Assembly (NCBI GenBank): GCA_018648945.1 | Contig: JABGQJ010000298.1 | Span: forward strand, 1-8,795 | Source: Victivallales bacterium | GTDB taxonomy: Bacteria > Verrucomicrobiota > Lentisphaeria > Oligosphaerales > Lenti-02 | DNA length: 8,795 nucleotides | Direction of reading: 5' to 3' | In this document: positions 6,731 through 8,795 of the stretch, piece after piece | How the letters are laid out: each line of letters starts with the position of its first letter | How positions within the stretch are numbered: the first letter of the stretch is position 1 | Position numbers and translations under genes: made by a program | The notes under the pieces: model-generated | What the model was told of the DNA's origin: nothing | Databases searched by the model: none | The model's input: only the letters and a program-made list of their open reading frames with translations

Positions 6731-7701
6731 AGAAGGTCCTTCACGGGCTGGAGAATCTTGCCGTAGAGGTGGATAATCTGGTAGCCGATGTAGATCGCCA
6801 GACAGAGGTAGATGAGAGTCGGCAGGATACGGGAGACGCGCTCCAGCGTTGTCTCCGCCTCTTCGCGGGAGATCCGGGCGATCCGTTCGGCCATCTCGGA
6901 GCTCTGCCCGGTTTCTTCGCCCGTCTGCATCATCGCCGGGATCATGGAGGCGCGATCGCGAGCCGAGGGGCGAGACAGGAACGCCGCCGTGAAGCCCACG
7001 CCTTCCGAGCGCATGGTCTTCCCCAGTTGTCGGAAGCGATTGCGCAAGGTGGGGTTCTTGCAGGCATTGGTCCCCAGATCGACTGTCTCCAAGAGACCCA
7101 GCCCTGAATTCAGCCCCATGGAGTAGGCCTGGAAGAATCGGGCGCAGTCGAGTCGGTAGATCACGCCACCGATCAAGGGCATCTGCACCAGCACCGCCGA
7201 CACGCCCGGGATGGCGAGGATCGTGCGCCCAAAGAGGCGCCAGGCGAGCAGCAGAACCCACGGTGCCGCCAGCCAGATGATGGCTCGCCGGATGGCGGCC
7301 TCACTCGTCACGTCATCGGTCAGCGTGGAGATGAAGGGGACTATGATGGCGGCGAGATGGTAGACTAGCAGGGGGTAGAGCAAGCCACTGATGATCTTGC
7401 TGCGCACCGAGCCCACGAACTCGTACCACATGGCCAGGGAGCGGCAGACCGTATCCATGCGGCCCGTGGCCTCGCCCACTGCGACCATATTGCACTCGAA
7501 GCCGGAGAAGAGGCGCGGCAGCTGGACCATGGCCTCCCGCATGGTGATCCCCTCCACTTGCAGGGCGTGGGCCATCTGCTTGGCCGGTGCGGCAAAGCCG
7601 TAGGGCAGGGCGGTTTGGAGTGCCCGGATGCGGGGGACGCCGGCCTCCTCAAGGGTGGCCAAGGTGTTGTAGAACTGGATACGCGCCTTTAGCGAGGGCA
7701 T
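6727..7701 (-). CDS. Type II secretion system F / PilC-like inner-membrane protein, short form
   Basis: A 324-residue assembly-platform protein of the GspF/PilC family, expected in the inner membrane of a type II secretion or type IV pilus-like machine. It has two T2SSF repeats: the first at about 5-125 with LEEAGVPRIRAL (18-28) and GEATG (76-80), the second at about 185-310 with SGLGLLETVDL (199-209) and GEETG (261-265). Hydrophobic segments are at about 107-125, 141-157 and 293-311. Usual members have about 400 residues with a cytoplasmic N-terminal extension, which this one lacks. I chose the ATG at 7701 because GGGGAG sits 5 bases upstream; an in-frame start at 7752 would add 17 residues overlapping the preceding gene and has no such support. 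It starts 16 bases after the binding-domain gene stop. No GspE/PilB ATPase or pilin gene is in the window, so its machine partners must be elsewhere. Confidence 0.93.
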   Translation of the reverse strand: MPSLKARIQFYNTLATLEEAGVPRIRALQTALPYGFAAPAKQMAHALQVEGITMREAMVQLPRLFSGFECNMVAVGEATGRMDTVCRSLAMWYEFVGSVRSKIISGLLYPLLVYHLAAIIVPFISTLTDDVTSEAAIRRAIIWLAAPWVLLLAWRLFGRTILAIPGVSAVLVQMPLIGGVIYRLDCARFFQAYSMGLNSGLGLLETVDLGTNACKNPTLRNRFRQLGKTMRSEGVGFTAAFLSRPSARDRASMIPAMMQTGEETGQSSEMAERIARISREEAETTLERVSRILPTLIYLCLAIYIGYQIIHLYGKILQPVKDLL

Positions 7702-7706
7702 CAAGA

Positions 7707-7717
7707 CTCCCCTTCCT
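7707..7717 (-). promoter_or_regulatory. Strong ribosome binding site of the PilC-like gene
   Basis: AGGAAGGGGAG on the minus strand ends 5 bases before the ATG at 7701 and directly follows the TAG stop (7718-7720) of the upstream gene. It fixes the start codon and suggests coupling of the two genes. Confidence 0.75.
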
Positions 7718-8795
7718 CTATTCCAGAGCCACGCTCTGGATGTCGAATCCATGTCGTTCCGAACGAGTTTCTGGGTACTGCCATGCTCCGAAACAGAGAT
7801 TCACGGAGCGGATTTTTGCCCCATCCGGGCGATCCCCTTCGCCACCCCGGTTGTCGGGATGCGACCAGTGACTGAAGAACGCCAGATCGGCGAGCGGGAT
7901 GCGGATCTCCTGCCACTCGGGCGTGAGCTTCACCGTGGTCCCCCAGGGGGCGCCGTCGGCTTCGACCAAGGCCAGCTCGAAACGATCGGTAGCCGTCGCG
8001 ACCGCGCGGGCCGTGACCACCACCGTCTGCAGTCGCTTGCCAGTGAAGAACCGCTGGGCGGCATTCGGCACGCTCATTCGGGCCACCGCGCAGCCGGGGG
8101 CTTCGTCGAAGCCATCGGCGAGGATGCGCAGGGCTCGCCGACCGGGCTGGCGCCCGCCCACCACCAAAGCCCGCGTCCGCTTCCCTCGCACCTTCGGCGG
8201 GGACATGCCCGGTTCCACCAGCGATGGGGCTTCGGTCGCAGGCCGTACGTCCACCGGGAAGCCTTCGCCACCGGGGACGAGGGTCACGGTTCGGAGTTCG
8301 ACCGCGTGGTTGGCTTCGCCACTGCCCAGCAACCACGCCCCATAGGTCAGGCGGATGCTCTTCAGCCCAGCCAGTTCCGCCTTGCCCTTGGTCCCCCAAA
8401 GGCCGCGCAGATTGCGCACCGGGAGAATCGCCGCCCCCCAATTCGGGGTCACCACGATATCCTCGCCATAGGCCCGCCCATCGGCCAGACAGAAGGCAAC
8501 TTCCACGCGTTTCGTGGCCGGCGCCCCACGCACCTCCACCCAGACCTCGTCCACCAGCCCCATCCCCTTGGGGACAACCAGATCGTTAACGTGCACGCTG
8601 GCACAACTCGGCTCAGGACCGAAGCCGCCGCTTTCCAGCGCGACCACGGGCTGCCCGTCCACCTTGCGGAGGTCCGCCTTGACGGGCTTGCCCACGTCAT
8701 CGGCAGCGCGGAGCTCCAGGCTCTTTTGGGCGCTCGGAAAGCCGACGGGAACGGGGCCTGCGCTGGCCGCGCCGAGTCGCAGGTCGCGCGTGAAC
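7718..8795 (-). CDS. Protein with two repeated carbohydrate-binding-like beta-sandwich domains, 5' partial
   Basis: The frame stays open to the right edge (358 residues visible, first full codon at 8794-8792), so this is the C-terminal part of a longer protein. A GTG at 8695 lies mid-domain, with coding-like sequence before it, and is not the start. Two domains of similar plan follow each other. In the first (about residues 50-170), VEVRGAPATKRVEVAF is followed by TPNW (116-119) with ILPVRNL and then IRLTYGAW (GAW at 152-154). In the second (about 220-358), VVVTARAVATATDRFEL is followed by TPEW (291-294) with IRIPLADL and then VNLCFGAW (GAW at 336-338). This strand pattern, with a W-x-x-x-x-I-P-L-type core, resembles galactose-binding-like or CBM11/CBM4-9-like sandwiches found at the ends of secreted glycan-active enzymes. 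A Pro/Arg/Lys-rich linker (SPPKVRGKRTR) lies between them. Function is inferred from fold only; the missing N-terminal part could hold a catalytic domain and signal peptide. First gene seen of the minus-strand run. Confidence 0.8.
   Translation of the reverse strand, partial: FTRDLRLGAASAGPVPVGFPSAQKSLELRAADDVGKPVKADLRKVDGQPVVALESGGFGPEPSCASVHVNDLVVPKGMGLVDEVWVEVRGAPATKRVEVAFCLADGRAYGEDIVVTPNWGAAILPVRNLRGLWGTKGKAELAGLKSIRLTYGAWLLGSGEANHAVELRTVTLVPGGEGFPVDVRPATEAPSLVEPGMSPPKVRGKRTRALVVGGRQPGRRALRILADGFDEAPGCAVARMSVPNAAQRFFTGKRLQTVVVTARAVATATDRFELALVEADGAPWGTTVKLTPEWQEIRIPLADLAFFSHWSHPDNRGGEGDRPDGAKIRSVNLCFGAWQYPETRSERHGFDIQSVALE

Noticed and set aside
7702..7752. Upstream start for the PilC-like gene
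   Set aside because: It would overlap the end of the preceding gene, the added residues do not resemble the family, and the strong ribosome binding site fits the ATG at 7701.
8693..8695. GTG as the start of the two-sandwich protein
   Set aside because: The frame remains open and protein-like upstream to the window edge, and the GTG lies inside continuous domain sequence.

Overview
The window is a dense, high-GC (roughly 60-65 percent by eye) bacterial segment with five protein-coding genes. Two are cut by the window edges. I see no RNA genes, CRISPR array, insertion sequence or phage gene. The gene content (a large beta-helix carbohydrate-active protein, a DUF5060-type multidomain glycoside hydrolase, an orphan PilC/GspF-like protein, tandem carbohydrate-binding-like sandwiches) resembles polysaccharide-degrading, mostly uncultured lineages such as Armatimonadota, Planctomycetota, Lentisphaerota or Verrucomicrobiota. 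No sequence marker fixes the phylum, so this is an inference from style only.

Layout: positions 1-2472 on the plus strand hold a secreted right-handed beta-helix protein, possibly GH141-like, whose N-terminus lies left of the window. It converges, across an 18-base gap containing a small palindrome, with a run of four minus-strand genes. In transcription order (right to left) these are: (a) an open-ended protein of two repeated beta-sandwich domains (7718-8795); (b) a short type II secretion system F/PilC-like inner-membrane protein (6727-7701); (c) after a 189-base gap, an FMN-dependent Old Yellow Enzyme-family oxidoreductase with a C-terminal cysteine cluster (5452-6537); (d) a large secreted clan GH-A glycoside hydrolase with a DUF5060 domain (2491-5442).

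Genes a and b are 16 bases apart, and genes c and d 9 bases apart. Each downstream ribosome binding site lies at or next to the upstream stop codon, so these look like two translationally coupled pairs. The gap between b and c is the only sizeable non-coding stretch. It carries a 14-base perfect inverted repeat: one arm covers the stop codon of the PilC-like gene and the other touches the Shine-Dalgarno sequence of the oxidoreductase gene. This suggests long-range RNA pairing that could affect oxidoreductase translation.

The general theme is extracellular glycan breakdown: two secreted carbohydrate-active proteins and one binding-domain protein, plus a cytoplasmic flavoenzyme and an inner-membrane assembly-platform protein whose links to the theme are not obvious. 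Nothing here proves a new system. The most interesting items are the inverted repeat, the flavoenzyme coupled to a glycoside hydrolase, and the compact orphan PilC-like protein.
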